NCBI RefSeq assembly: GCF_028714775.1
Contig: NZ_JAQTLS010000002.1
Location: forward strand, 62,001-126,000
Direction of reading: 5' to 3'
Length of the DNA stretch: 64,000 nucleotides
Source of the DNA: Thiothrix sp.
GTDB lineage: Bacteria; Pseudomonadota; Gammaproteobacteria; Thiotrichales; Thiotrichaceae
How positions within the stretch are numbered: the stretch's first letter is position 1; the number at the start of each line of letters is the position of its first letter. Under the pieces are notes generated by a model, which saw only the letters and a program-made list of their open reading frames with translations, was not told the DNA's origin and made no database searches. Position numbers and translations under genes: made by a program. Of the stretch, positions 1 to 7,918 are shown in pieces.

Positions 1-50
1 TTTACCTACACTGGCGCGGTATCATTTCCTCGAAGCATAAAGGTACTGCC

Positions 51-1073
51 ATGTTTCATGCGATTTTGCGGCGCGTATTCCGTCAAGTGTTGCTGCTTTT
101 CTTGCTGCTAGCCACGGTTGTATTGGCTGGGGCAAGCTGGATCGACGGGGAAATCTTTTCGCCGCCACGCCGCGCTTTGCAGAGCTACCATCTGGAACGC
201 CTCCAGCACCCAGCCGCGTTTGGCTTGAAAATCCGCAGTTACGCTTGTTTGGCAGGTAAAGTACCGTGCCTGCTGGTGGAGCCGGATGCGCAAGCTGGAG
301 CGGGAGAACGTGGACGAAAACTCCGTCAGCAACTTGCCGACAAAGGCATTACCCCGCCTGCTTACGGGCAAGTGCGTGGCACGATGGTACTGCTGCACGG
401 TCGGAACATGCGTAAGGAAGACCTGCTGCCCGTGGCAGAGCGCTTCGTTGCTGCTGGTTTCCGCTGCCTGATTCCCGACCTACCTGCACATGGCGATAGC
501 CCGCTGTTGACGGTGGCGTTTGGTGGGAGTGCGTTTGAACGCAGCTTGCCACGTAAAATATTGGCGGATGCGCGGCAACATTTCGCCTTGCCTGCCGAAC
601 CCGCAGCCTTATGGGGCATGTCGATGGGGGGCGCATTTGCCGTGAGTGCCGCTAACGAATCGCCGCAAACGTGGGATGCGCTGATCGTGGTCAGCAGTTT
701 CGGTACGTTGGAACAGGTGATGGATGTGCAGGTTCCACGCCGCTGGAAAACGCTGGTAAGCAAGCTGTTCCCGGCGCTGGATGCTGCCCAGCAATTGCGT
801 GGACAACCTGCGGTCAGCCATCTCAACCCGCAGGAATGGGCGCAAGGCGTACATACCCCAGCGCTGGTCGTGCATGGAACCCGTGATGCTTTCATCCCCT
901 TGGTGCAAGGGCGTAAGTTGTACGATGCGCTCGCCAGCCCGCACAAACGCTGGCTTACGGTAGATGGTGGTGGGCACACGAATGTACTGGGGACAGCGAT
1001 GCCGTTGTATGCGGAAATGGGAGGCTGGCTGTTGCAGACCATCCCGCCACAATCTCTTGCTAACAACCGCTAG
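51..1073 (+). CDS. Membrane-anchored alpha/beta hydrolase
   Basis: Predicted alpha/beta-fold hydrolase of 340 residues. A hydrophobic stretch at residues 12-28 follows a short basic N-terminus, so it is probably anchored in the inner membrane with the catalytic domain outside. The nucleophile elbow GMSMGG places the serine at residue 191. The expected acid is Asp279 (HGTRDAF) and the histidine is His309 (GGGHTN), so the triad is complete. An LLHG oxyanion-type segment lies near residue 115. The family includes serine aminopeptidase-like lipases and esterases; the substrate cannot be read from sequence. The start has an AAGG element about 9 bases upstream. The next gene starts about 80 bp downstream on the same strand. 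Fold is secure, specificity unknown. Confidence 0.85.
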   Translation: MFHAILRRVFRQVLLLFLLLATVVLAGASWIDGEIFSPPRRALQSYHLERLQHPAAFGLKIRSYACLAGKVPCLLVEPDAQAGAGERGRKLRQQLADKGITPPAYGQVRGTMVLLHGRNMRKEDLLPVAERFVAAGFRCLIPDLPAHGDSPLLTVAFGGSAFERSLPRKILADARQHFALPAEPAALWGMSMGGAFAVSAANESPQTWDALIVVSSFGTLEQVMDVQVPRRWKTLVSKLFPALDAAQQLRGQPAVSHLNPQEWAQGVHTPALVVHGTRDAFIPLVQGRKLYDALASPHKRWLTVDGGGHTNVLGTAMPLYAEMGGWLLQTIPPQSLANNR

Positions 1074-1154
1074 CGGCTGGAGTAAACAATTGGCTTGCAA
1101 ACCTTTTTGCAGTGCCATAATCTCATTGGCATCCACCCTCAGGAGCTTATCATA

Positions 1155-2840
1155 ATGAAAACAGTCGGCTTACTCGCACTTACCTTACTCTTCTCGCCAC
1201 TGGCTGCGTTTGCCGCCATTCAGGCTGATTCCAGCATCAGCACCGTTACCGTTTACCCAGACAGTGCCCGCGTTACGCGCATCGCCAAAATTGCCCTGCC
1301 TGCCGGTGAGAACCAAGTCCTGCTGCCTAATTTGCCGCTGAGTTTGGATGAAGCTTCCCTGAGGGTTTCGGGGGAAAGTGCCGAATCGGTGGCCTTGGGC
1401 AGTGTGCAACTGGAACAAGCAGTTTCCGCCGATGCGGTGCAGGCGCGTGAAAAGCAGTTACACGACGAAATCGACGACTGGAAGCGCAAACGCCAAGAAG
1501 TGCTTGATGCCAAAACCCGCGCCGAACAGCAAATTGAATTCATCCGCGCTGCCGGTGGCTTAGGTGTTGCTGCTGCCCCTGCCGAAGACGGTGCACCCGC
1601 ACCTGCCGCGCCTGCTGCCAAACCGTTGCCAATGGATCAGTGGCAGGCGGCATGGCAAACCCTTGAAGCCGCCACGGCTACGGCGCAAACCAAAGTCCGC
1701 GATGCTGACAAAACCATTGCCGAATTCGACAAAGGCATTGCCCAATTGGAAGCCCAGCTCGCGCAAGTCGCGACGGGTAACACCACTTCACGCACAGCCA
1801 CCTTACACGTCAAAAGCGACAAACCCACCGAACTCAACCTGACCTTGCTTTATCAGATTCCGCAAGCGGGTTGGAAGCCGGTTTACGATGCGGAACTTAA
1901 TAGCGAAGATGGCAAGCTCAACCTGAAAACCCAAGCTGAAATCCGCCAAACTACCGGGGAAGACTGGTCGAATGTCGCAGTTACCCTTTCTACCTTGCGC
2001 CCGACCAGCAATGCTGCACTGCCGGAGTTGGATAGCTGGGTCATCGACTTTGAAAAGGAGCGGATTTATCGCGCCGCCAGTGTTGAGGATGAAGGCGTGG
2101 TGAAATCAATGGTAGAAGCGCCTGAGCAGATGGCGGAAATGGCTGCTGCGCCCGCTGCGGCTCCTGCGCCACCGCCTGCCCCCAAACCGATGGCAGTGAT
2201 GGAAAGCGCTTTGACCACGGGCGATTACAACGCCGAATATAAAGTGCCGGGTGCGCTGACGTTGGCATCCGGCAATGACAGCCGCCGCGTGACCCTCGAA
2301 TCCCGCCAATTGGAAAGCAAACTTGCGCTGAGCAGCGTGCCGCGTCTTGATCCACGTGCGGTGTTGACCAGCAAAGCGGTTTACACGGGTGAAGCACCGT
2401 TGATTCCGGGGGCGGTTTCCCTGTACCGCGATGGTAGCTTCGTCGGCAGCAGTGATTTGCCGCCGTTACAAAAGGGTGAAGAGATGAAACTTTCCTTCGG
2501 TGAAGATGACCGGGTGAAAATAAAATTCAACGCCTTACCCGAAAAAACCACCGAGAAAGGTTTGCTCACCACCCGCGAAAACCGCGAACGCCAGTACGAA
2601 GTCACGGTGGAAAACCATCACGACAACGACCGCAGCGTGGTGTTGTACGATACCTTGCCAGTGTCAGCGCATGAGGACATCAAGATCACCGTCAGCGGGG
2701 AAAAGCCGCAGCAAAACGACATCGACGGCAAAAAAGGTGTGGTGGCGTGGGAACGTGAAGTCGGCGACGGGGAAAAACTTATCCTCAAATACGGCTACGC
2801 GGTCAGTTATCCACAAGGCAAAGACCTTTCCGGCTTATGA
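1155..2840 (+). CDS. DUF4139 (MuiA-like) exported protein
   Basis: Exported protein of 561 residues in the mucoidy-inhibitor MuiA / DUF4139 family, which usually has an N-terminal DUF4140 part, a coiled coil and a C-terminal beta-rich DUF4139 domain. I chose ATG 1155 over an upstream frame extension because AGGAG sits 9 bases before it and it opens a signal peptide (MKTVGLLALTLLF, cleavage near AFA-A). A charged coiled coil follows the first beta domain. Two Ala/Pro-rich inserts, one within the coil and one in the middle of DUF4139, look like flexible linkers. Family function is poorly known; a periplasmic or surface role is inferred. Its stop overlaps the start of the next gene by 4 bp, so the two are probably cotranscribed. 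Confidence 0.85.
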   Translation: MKTVGLLALTLLFSPLAAFAAIQADSSISTVTVYPDSARVTRIAKIALPAGENQVLLPNLPLSLDEASLRVSGESAESVALGSVQLEQAVSADAVQAREKQLHDEIDDWKRKRQEVLDAKTRAEQQIEFIRAAGGLGVAAAPAEDGAPAPAAPAAKPLPMDQWQAAWQTLEAATATAQTKVRDADKTIAEFDKGIAQLEAQLAQVATGNTTSRTATLHVKSDKPTELNLTLLYQIPQAGWKPVYDAELNSEDGKLNLKTQAEIRQTTGEDWSNVAVTLSTLRPTSNAALPELDSWVIDFEKERIYRAASVEDEGVVKSMVEAPEQMAEMAAAPAAAPAPPPAPKPMAVMESALTTGDYNAEYKVPGALTLASGNDSRRVTLESRQLESKLALSSVPRLDPRAVLTSKAVYTGEAPLIPGAVSLYRDGSFVGSSDLPPLQKGEEMKLSFGEDDRVKIKFNALPEKTTEKGLLTTRENRERQYEVTVENHHDNDRSVVLYDTLPVSAHEDIKITVSGEKPQQNDIDGKKGVVAWEREVGDGEKLILKYGYAVSYPQGKDLSGL

Positions 2841-3646
2841 GTATGCAAGCTAACACCCTGCCCGTTGTGCAGCTTTTGCAGATTTCTGACAGCCATTGTT
2901 ATGCCGATGACGATACGCGGCTGGAGTGGACGGATGCGGAAATTTACCCCAACCGTTCACTGCAAGCGGTGCTGGCGTATTTGGTGGGGCGGGCTGCGGG
3001 GTGTTCCGCGCTGTTCTTGAGCGGCGATTTGGCGCAAGAGGAAACGGCCGCAACCTATCAGCACATGAACGCTATGTTGGCAGATTTTCCGCTGCCAGTG
3101 TATGCGATGCCCGGCAACCACGACATCCCGGCGCTGATGCACGCGCACTTAAACGGCAAGGTGTCCCTGCCGGAAAAGGTGACGTTCGGCGTGTGGCATT
3201 GCTTGCTGCTGGATACCAGCGCACCGGGCAAACCGGACGGGCATTTGGGTGACGAACAATTCCAGCGGCTGGAAAGTTTGCTGGAAAGTATTCCACCGGA
3301 GCATTTCATTGCGCTGTTCATGCACCACCATGCGGTTTTCATCGACAGTGCGTGGATGGATGTGATGGGGCTGCAACAACGCGAACGTTTTTGGGTGCTG
3401 CTGGAACGTTTCCCGCAAGTACGGGCAGTGTTCAACGGGCATATCCATCAAGAATTCAGCGGGGAACACACCTTTGCCAGCGGGGTAAGCGTGCCGGTTT
3501 TTGGGACGCCAGCCACCAGTGTGCAACTCAAACCCACCAACCCGGTGTTTGCGTTTGACCATACCCGCCCCGCATGGCGCGAAATTAGCCTGCATCCTGA
3601 TGGCAGTGTGACAACGCAAGTGCAGTATTTGACTCTCCCGATGTAA
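2837..3646 (+). CDS. cpdA: CpdA-like metallophosphoesterase (cAMP phosphodiesterase)
   Basis: Calcineurin-like metallophosphoesterase of 269 residues, most like 3',5'-cyclic-AMP phosphodiesterase CpdA. All five metal-binding blocks are visible in order: ISDSH (D and H of block I), SGDLAQ, GNHD, MHHH and NGHIHQ. Such enzymes bind two metal ions and hydrolyse cyclic nucleotides in the cytoplasm; other small phosphodiesters remain possible. ATG 2837 overlaps the TGA of the upstream gene (ATGA), indicating translational coupling. The usual gammaproteobacterial neighbours of cpdA (parE, nudF) are absent. The stop lies just before the cobalamin riboswitch of the next unit. Confidence 0.85.
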   Translation: MSMQANTLPVVQLLQISDSHCYADDDTRLEWTDAEIYPNRSLQAVLAYLVGRAAGCSALFLSGDLAQEETAATYQHMNAMLADFPLPVYAMPGNHDIPALMHAHLNGKVSLPEKVTFGVWHCLLLDTSAPGKPDGHLGDEQFQRLESLLESIPPEHFIALFMHHHAVFIDSAWMDVMGLQQRERFWVLLERFPQVRAVFNGHIHQEFSGEHTFASGVSVPVFGTPATSVQLKPTNPVFAFDHTRPAWREISLHPDGSVTTQVQYLTLPM

Positions 3647-3664
3647 TCCCGTACCGTGCCGCGC

Positions 3665-3797
3665 TGTTCAGGTGCTTGTTCATCAACTGATGGGAACAAG
3701 ATAAATGGGAAACTGGTGCAAAACCAGTGCTGCCCTCGCAACGGTGAGCGTGCCAACGCAAGCCCGATACCAGCCTGACAACGTGCGGTGGAAGACC
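3665..3797 (+). promoter_or_regulatory. Cobalamin (B12) riboswitch
   Basis: The leader of btuB holds the conserved cobalamin aptamer blocks in order. These are AGGTGC near 3670, AATGGGAA near 3704, a CTGGTGCAAAACCAG hairpin at 3713-3727, the GCTGCCCTCGCAACGGTGA core at 3729-3747, and a B12-box-like AGCCCGATACCAGCC segment near 3761-3775. Ligand binding normally lowers expression of the downstream transport gene. The aptamer ends about 60-80 bases before the btuB start, leaving room for an expression platform. The exact 3' edge is uncertain. Confidence 0.93.
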
Positions 3798-3858
3798 CCA
3801 AGCCTCCTCCGTTGCCAGTAAACGTGCGCGATGGGCGCACAGTACGGAAATCCATACC

Positions 3859-5724
3859 ATGAAATTATTCCCTTTTGCCGCTGTGTGTGGCACTACTTTT
3901 ATTTGCCTGTCTGTTTCCCCGCTGGTGTTGGCAGAAGACGCCGATTCTCTCGATGCCATCGTCGTCACCGCTGACCGTAAAGCACGGACGGTCGACGAAA
4001 CCCTGACCCCCGTCACGATTATTACCCGCAAGGATATTGAGAAGTATCAAGCTACCGAACTGGTGGACGTGCTGCGGCGTGTGCCGAGTGTGAATGCGAT
4101 TAACTCTGGTGGCGTTGGGCAACCCACTTCTGTCTATTTGCGTGGCACGAATGCCAGCCATGTGTTGGTGTTGATTGATGGCGTAAAGGTTGGGTCTGCT
4201 ACTTTGGGGACAACAGCTTTTGAGCACCTGCCGCTGGATCAAATCGACCGTATCGAAGTGGTGCGCGGTTCACGTTCCAGCCTTTATGGTTCGGAAGCGA
4301 TTGGTGGTGTGATTCAAATTTTTACGCGCAAAGGTGGGAAAGGTTTCCAACCAGAAATCACGGTGGGTGTTGGCAGTAACAACACCCGGAAAGCTAACGT
4401 GAACCTAGCGGGCGGCAACAACACGACTTGGTATAACCTCAACGCAGGTACAGAAAAAACAGATGGTATTGATGCCTGTAACAACTCCAATGCATGTTTC
4501 GCTTCCCCCTTGCAGCCAGATAACGATGGCTATCGCCGTGAATCTGCTTCCCTTCGTGCTGGTCATCGTCTTGCCGATGGCACTGAAATCGAAGTGACCG
4601 CCCTGCAATCGCAAGGTGATACGCAGTATGACGGCGGCTTTCAAAATCATACTGATTTTACTCAGCAGGCCTCGAGTGGGAGGTTTAAGCACAAGGTTGG
4701 GGAGAGGGTGGTTATCACTGCGCAAATTGGTCAAGCACAAGACAAAACAAATAATTTCAAAGATGGTGTATTTAAAAGCCGCTTTAACACCCAGCGAGCG
4801 ACCAGTAATGTTCAGGCAGATATGCAGCTTGGGCAAGCTGGCGGGTTAACTATCGGTATTGACCAACAAAACGATAAGATTGATACAAGCACACGCTATG
4901 ACCGTACTTCACGCAAAAATACGGGTATGTTTGCCAGTTACCAGCATGATCTTGGTAAAACTCAAATGGAATTCTCTGCTCGCCAAGATGATAACGAGCA
5001 ATTTGGTAGGCAAAATACGGGGGGCGTCGCTGTAGGGCATGACCTGCCTAACAATCTGCGTTTAAAAGCCAGTTATAACACGGCCTTTAAAGCCCCGACC
5101 ATGAATGACCTCTATTATCCTGATGATGGCACTGGTGTTGGCAACCCCAAGCTTGCACCGGAAACAAGCCATAATACAGAGCTTGGTTTGCAAGGTACTT
5201 TACCCAAGGGAAAATGGGAGATTAATGCTTTCCACAATCAAGTGGATAACTTAATCACATGGAAAGACATCGGTGGTTTCAAATCTTCGCCGTTCAATAC
5301 CAATAAAGCGGATATTCAGGGTGTTGAGATAGTCGCAGCCACTCAGCTAGCCGCATGGAACATTGCTAGTAACCTGACCCTTCAACGCACGCAGGACAAA
5401 TCCAGCAATCAGCCGCTGACGTACCGCCCCACTCAAATCCTTAATGTTGATGCAGACCGGGCGTTGGGACGGGTGAATATTGGGGCAACAGTTCATGCCG
5501 AGAGTAAGCGGGACTGGGACGATGCCAGTGCATGGCCTACGATAGTACGCAGGCAGCTTCCCGGCTATGCCACCCTTGACCTCCGTGCCGATTACAAGCT
5601 GTCGAAAGATTGGACAGTGGGGGCGAAAATCGGCAACGTGCTGGACAAGCAGTACGAAACCAATAAAGGGTATAATCAGGACGGAATCAACGGCCTCGTG
5701 ACCCTCAAGTACGCGCCGAAATAG
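3859..5724 (+). CDS. btuB: TonB-dependent vitamin B12 receptor BtuB
   Basis: Outer-membrane TonB-dependent receptor of 621 residues, close in size to E. coli BtuB. A signal peptide covers about residues 1-25, and a TonB box (DAIVVTA) follows at 32-38. The plug domain shows the typical VLRRVPSV, VYLRGTNASHVLVLIDG and IEVVRGSRSSLYGSEAIGGV segments. The rest is a beta-barrel with alternating aromatic strands. It takes up cobalamin using energy from TonB-ExbBD. The cobalamin riboswitch directly upstream gives independent support for the substrate. It begins a run of B12 genes with the membrane protein and adenosyltransferase downstream. No btuF, btuC or btuD is present in this window. Confidence 0.95.
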   Translation: MKLFPFAAVCGTTFICLSVSPLVLAEDADSLDAIVVTADRKARTVDETLTPVTIITRKDIEKYQATELVDVLRRVPSVNAINSGGVGQPTSVYLRGTNASHVLVLIDGVKVGSATLGTTAFEHLPLDQIDRIEVVRGSRSSLYGSEAIGGVIQIFTRKGGKGFQPEITVGVGSNNTRKANVNLAGGNNTTWYNLNAGTEKTDGIDACNNSNACFASPLQPDNDGYRRESASLRAGHRLADGTEIEVTALQSQGDTQYDGGFQNHTDFTQQASSGRFKHKVGERVVITAQIGQAQDKTNNFKDGVFKSRFNTQRATSNVQADMQLGQAGGLTIGIDQQNDKIDTSTRYDRTSRKNTGMFASYQHDLGKTQMEFSARQDDNEQFGRQNTGGVAVGHDLPNNLRLKASYNTAFKAPTMNDLYYPDDGTGVGNPKLAPETSHNTELGLQGTLPKGKWEINAFHNQVDNLITWKDIGGFKSSPFNTNKADIQGVEIVAATQLAAWNIASNLTLQRTQDKSSNQPLTYRPTQILNVDADRALGRVNIGATVHAESKRDWDDASAWPTIVRRQLPGYATLDLRADYKLSKDWTVGAKIGNVLDKQYETNKGYNQDGINGLVTLKYAPK

Positions 5725-5740
5725 TTTTAAGGAGATATTT

Positions 5741-6301
5741 ATGTTTACACTTTCAAATAAAAATCAGTGGCTTGTTGGCGGCATCTTGCTGCTGGTGATG
5801 CTTGCTACCCGCAGCCCGCTGGTTGACCACATCCAAGATGCGTCGTGGGCGGTGTTTTTCCTGCTGGGTTTTTATGTGCGCACTTACCTTGCGTTACCCG
5901 TGTTTTGGCTGGCGGCGTTTGCGGTGGATTACACCGTGACCCGTGATGGCACAGTTTCCAGCTATTGCTTTACGCCTGCGTATGGCTTCACCTTTCCGGC
6001 GTATGCCACATTGTGGGGTGCTGGGCGTTGGTTTGCGGGGAATTACCGCCAAGACTGGAGTGGCCTGTTCAAACTGGCAGGTGCGCTAATGGTCGGGACG
6101 TTGGCTTGTTTCCTCGTTGCCAATGTTGGTTTTTATGCCTTTGCGGACTATTTCGCCCAAATGAGTGCGATGGATTATGCAACAGCAGTAGCGAAATACC
6201 TGCCACCTTACCTGCAAACCACGCTGTTCTACGTGGGAATCGTGGCGCTGGTGCATGTTGCGGTCGTGCAAGCGAATGCCGGGAAGCGTGTTGCGGCGTA
6301 A
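5741..6301 (+). CDS. Small polytopic membrane protein, likely B12-linked
   Basis: Integral membrane protein of 186 residues with five or six hydrophobic segments (about 10-22, 35-62, 78-95, 106-130 and 158-175) and short loops. It starts 16 bp after btuB with a good AAGGAG element, so it is in the riboswitch-controlled transcript. I do not recognise the family with certainty. Size and hydrophobicity resemble substrate-binding S components of energy-coupling-factor transporters and related DUF families. A role in moving cobalamin or cobinamide across the inner membrane is a reasonable inference from context only. No ATPase or transmembrane partner lies nearby. Confidence 0.7.
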   Translation: MFTLSNKNQWLVGGILLLVMLATRSPLVDHIQDASWAVFFLLGFYVRTYLALPVFWLAAFAVDYTVTRDGTVSSYCFTPAYGFTFPAYATLWGAGRWFAGNYRQDWSGLFKLAGALMVGTLACFLVANVGFYAFADYFAQMSAMDYATAVAKYLPPYLQTTLFYVGIVALVHVAVVQANAGKRVAA

Positions 6302-6313
6302 ATCAGGTTGCCC

Positions 6314-7258
6314 ATGCGCCTGATCCTCGCCCCGATGGAAGGCGTGATGGATCACATCATGCGCGACCTGCTGACACGCATCGGTGGTTATGACCGCTGC
6401 GTGACTGAATTCGTGCGCGTTTCCCGCGAGAAATTGCCGCCGCGTGTGTTTTACCGTGCCTGCCCGGAACTGCGTCATGGCGGAAAAACCCCCGCCGGGA
6501 CGCCAGTTTACGTGCAATTGCTCGGTGGCATCCCCGACTGCATGGCACGTAATGCGCAAGTGTTGGAAAACCTCAAGCCCCAGGGCATCGACCTGAATTT
6601 CGGTTGCCCCTCCAAAGTTGTCAACAACAGCGACGGCGGCTCGATCCTGCTGCGTGAGCCGCAACGGGTGCATGACATCGTGAAAGCGGTACGGACAGCG
6701 GTCAGCACGCACATCCCCGTGACTGCCAAAATCCGCCTCGGCTTCGACGACGGCAGCCTGTTTGAAGACATCGTGTTGGGCGTGGAAGCCGCAGGTGCAA
6801 CGGAACTGTGCATCCATGCCCGCACCAAACAGCACGGTTACAAGCCACCCGCCTATTGGTCAGAAATCGGTAAGGTCAAACCCAAACTGCGCATTCCGGT
6901 GATTGCCAACGGTGAAATCTGGTCAGCGGAAAATGCCCTGCAAGCGCAAGCCGACAGCGGTTGCCAAGACCTGATGTTGGGGCGTAGCGCTTTGAGTTTT
7001 CCCGACCTTGCCCGCGTGATTAAAGCCCAGCACCACGGCGAAACTTACACGCCGATGACGTGGGATGAAATCCTGCCGATTGTGCTGGAATACGCGCACA
7101 GTTTTGAAGAACGCGCTCCAGTCCGCGCTTCCGGTTACATCAAACAGTGGTTCACCTATTTGTACCGCCAATATCCCGAAGCGGAAAGCACCTTCCAGCA
7201 GATAAAAAGCATGAAACTGCCCTCCGAGATCAGGGCGCATATCGGGAAAAATGCATGA
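6314..7258 (+). CDS. dusC: tRNA-dihydrouridine(16) synthase DusC
   Basis: FMN-dependent tRNA-dihydrouridine synthase of 314 residues. The TIM-barrel family marks are present: APMEGVMD at the N-terminus, NFGCPSK with the catalytic cysteine, GGSILL, AKIRLG, CIHARTK and IANGEI. The short N-terminus without the longer DusA or DusB lead and the overall length favour DusC, which reduces U16 in the tRNA D-loop. ATG 6314 is preferred to an in-frame TTG two codons earlier because an AGG element sits 6 bases upstream of it. It overlaps the next gene by 4 bp and lies 12 bp after the membrane protein, so it appears to ride in the B12 operon without a known B12 role. Confidence 0.92.
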   Translation: MRLILAPMEGVMDHIMRDLLTRIGGYDRCVTEFVRVSREKLPPRVFYRACPELRHGGKTPAGTPVYVQLLGGIPDCMARNAQVLENLKPQGIDLNFGCPSKVVNNSDGGSILLREPQRVHDIVKAVRTAVSTHIPVTAKIRLGFDDGSLFEDIVLGVEAAGATELCIHARTKQHGYKPPAYWSEIGKVKPKLRIPVIANGEIWSAENALQAQADSGCQDLMLGRSALSFPDLARVIKAQHHGETYTPMTWDEILPIVLEYAHSFEERAPVRASGYIKQWFTYLYRQYPEAESTFQQIKSMKLPSEIRAHIGKNA

Positions 7259-7860
7259 CGGATTCCGCCCAAAACCAACGCCATCAAGCCCGCATGGCGC
7301 GGAAAAAAGCCCTCATTGACGCCAGCATTGCCCGCGCTGACCAAAGCAAAGGTTTGCTGCTGGTGTTGACCGGCAATGGCAAAGGCAAATCCAGTTCCGC
7401 TTTCGGCATGGTGGCGCGTTCCTTGGGGCATGGCATGAAAGTCGGGGTCTGCCAATTCCTCAAAAGCCGTACCGATACCGGCGAAGAAGCGTTCTTTCGC
7501 CAACACGCAAATTGTGAATGGCACGTACTCGGCGATGGTTTTACCTGGGAAACCCAAAACCGCGAGCAGGATATTGCCACCTCACAACGTGGCTGGACAG
7601 TCGCACAACGGATGTTGGCGGATGACAGTTATGCGCTGGTGGTGTTGGATGAACTCACTTACCTGTTGAACTACGGTTATCTGGACGCTGATCAAGTATT
7701 GGATGCCATCGCTGCCCGCCCGCCGATGCAGCACGTGGTCGTCACGGGCAGGGCAGCCAGCGCAGCCTTGTGCGAATTGGCGGACACAGTAGCGGAAATT
7801 GCCGATGTGAAACACGCTTACCGCGCTGGCATCCAAGCGCAAAAAGGCATTGATCTGTAG
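7255..7860 (+). CDS. cobO: Cob(I)yrinic acid a,c-diamide adenosyltransferase
   Basis: ATP:corrinoid adenosyltransferase of the CobA/CobO/BtuR family, 201 residues. The P-loop is TGNGKGKSS at residues 39-47. Other family marks are QFLK, the GDGFTW segment, VVLDELTYLLNYGYL and the VVTGRAAS block. It transfers the adenosyl group of ATP to the cobalt of reduced corrinoids, making coenzyme B12 or its precursors in the cytoplasm. The ATGA overlap with dusC fixes the start at 7255; an open frame continues further upstream inside dusC but is not the gene. It completes a riboswitch-led set: receptor, membrane protein, dusC, adenosyltransferase. Confidence 0.94.
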   Translation: MTDSAQNQRHQARMARKKALIDASIARADQSKGLLLVLTGNGKGKSSSAFGMVARSLGHGMKVGVCQFLKSRTDTGEEAFFRQHANCEWHVLGDGFTWETQNREQDIATSQRGWTVAQRMLADDSYALVVLDELTYLLNYGYLDADQVLDAIAARPPMQHVVVTGRAASAALCELADTVAEIADVKHAYRAGIQAQKGIDL

Positions 7861-7918
7861 GATAAGCGGTATATATCTAGCGACAAACGGCTATAATTAG
7901 CGCAATAGGAGACTAGTT

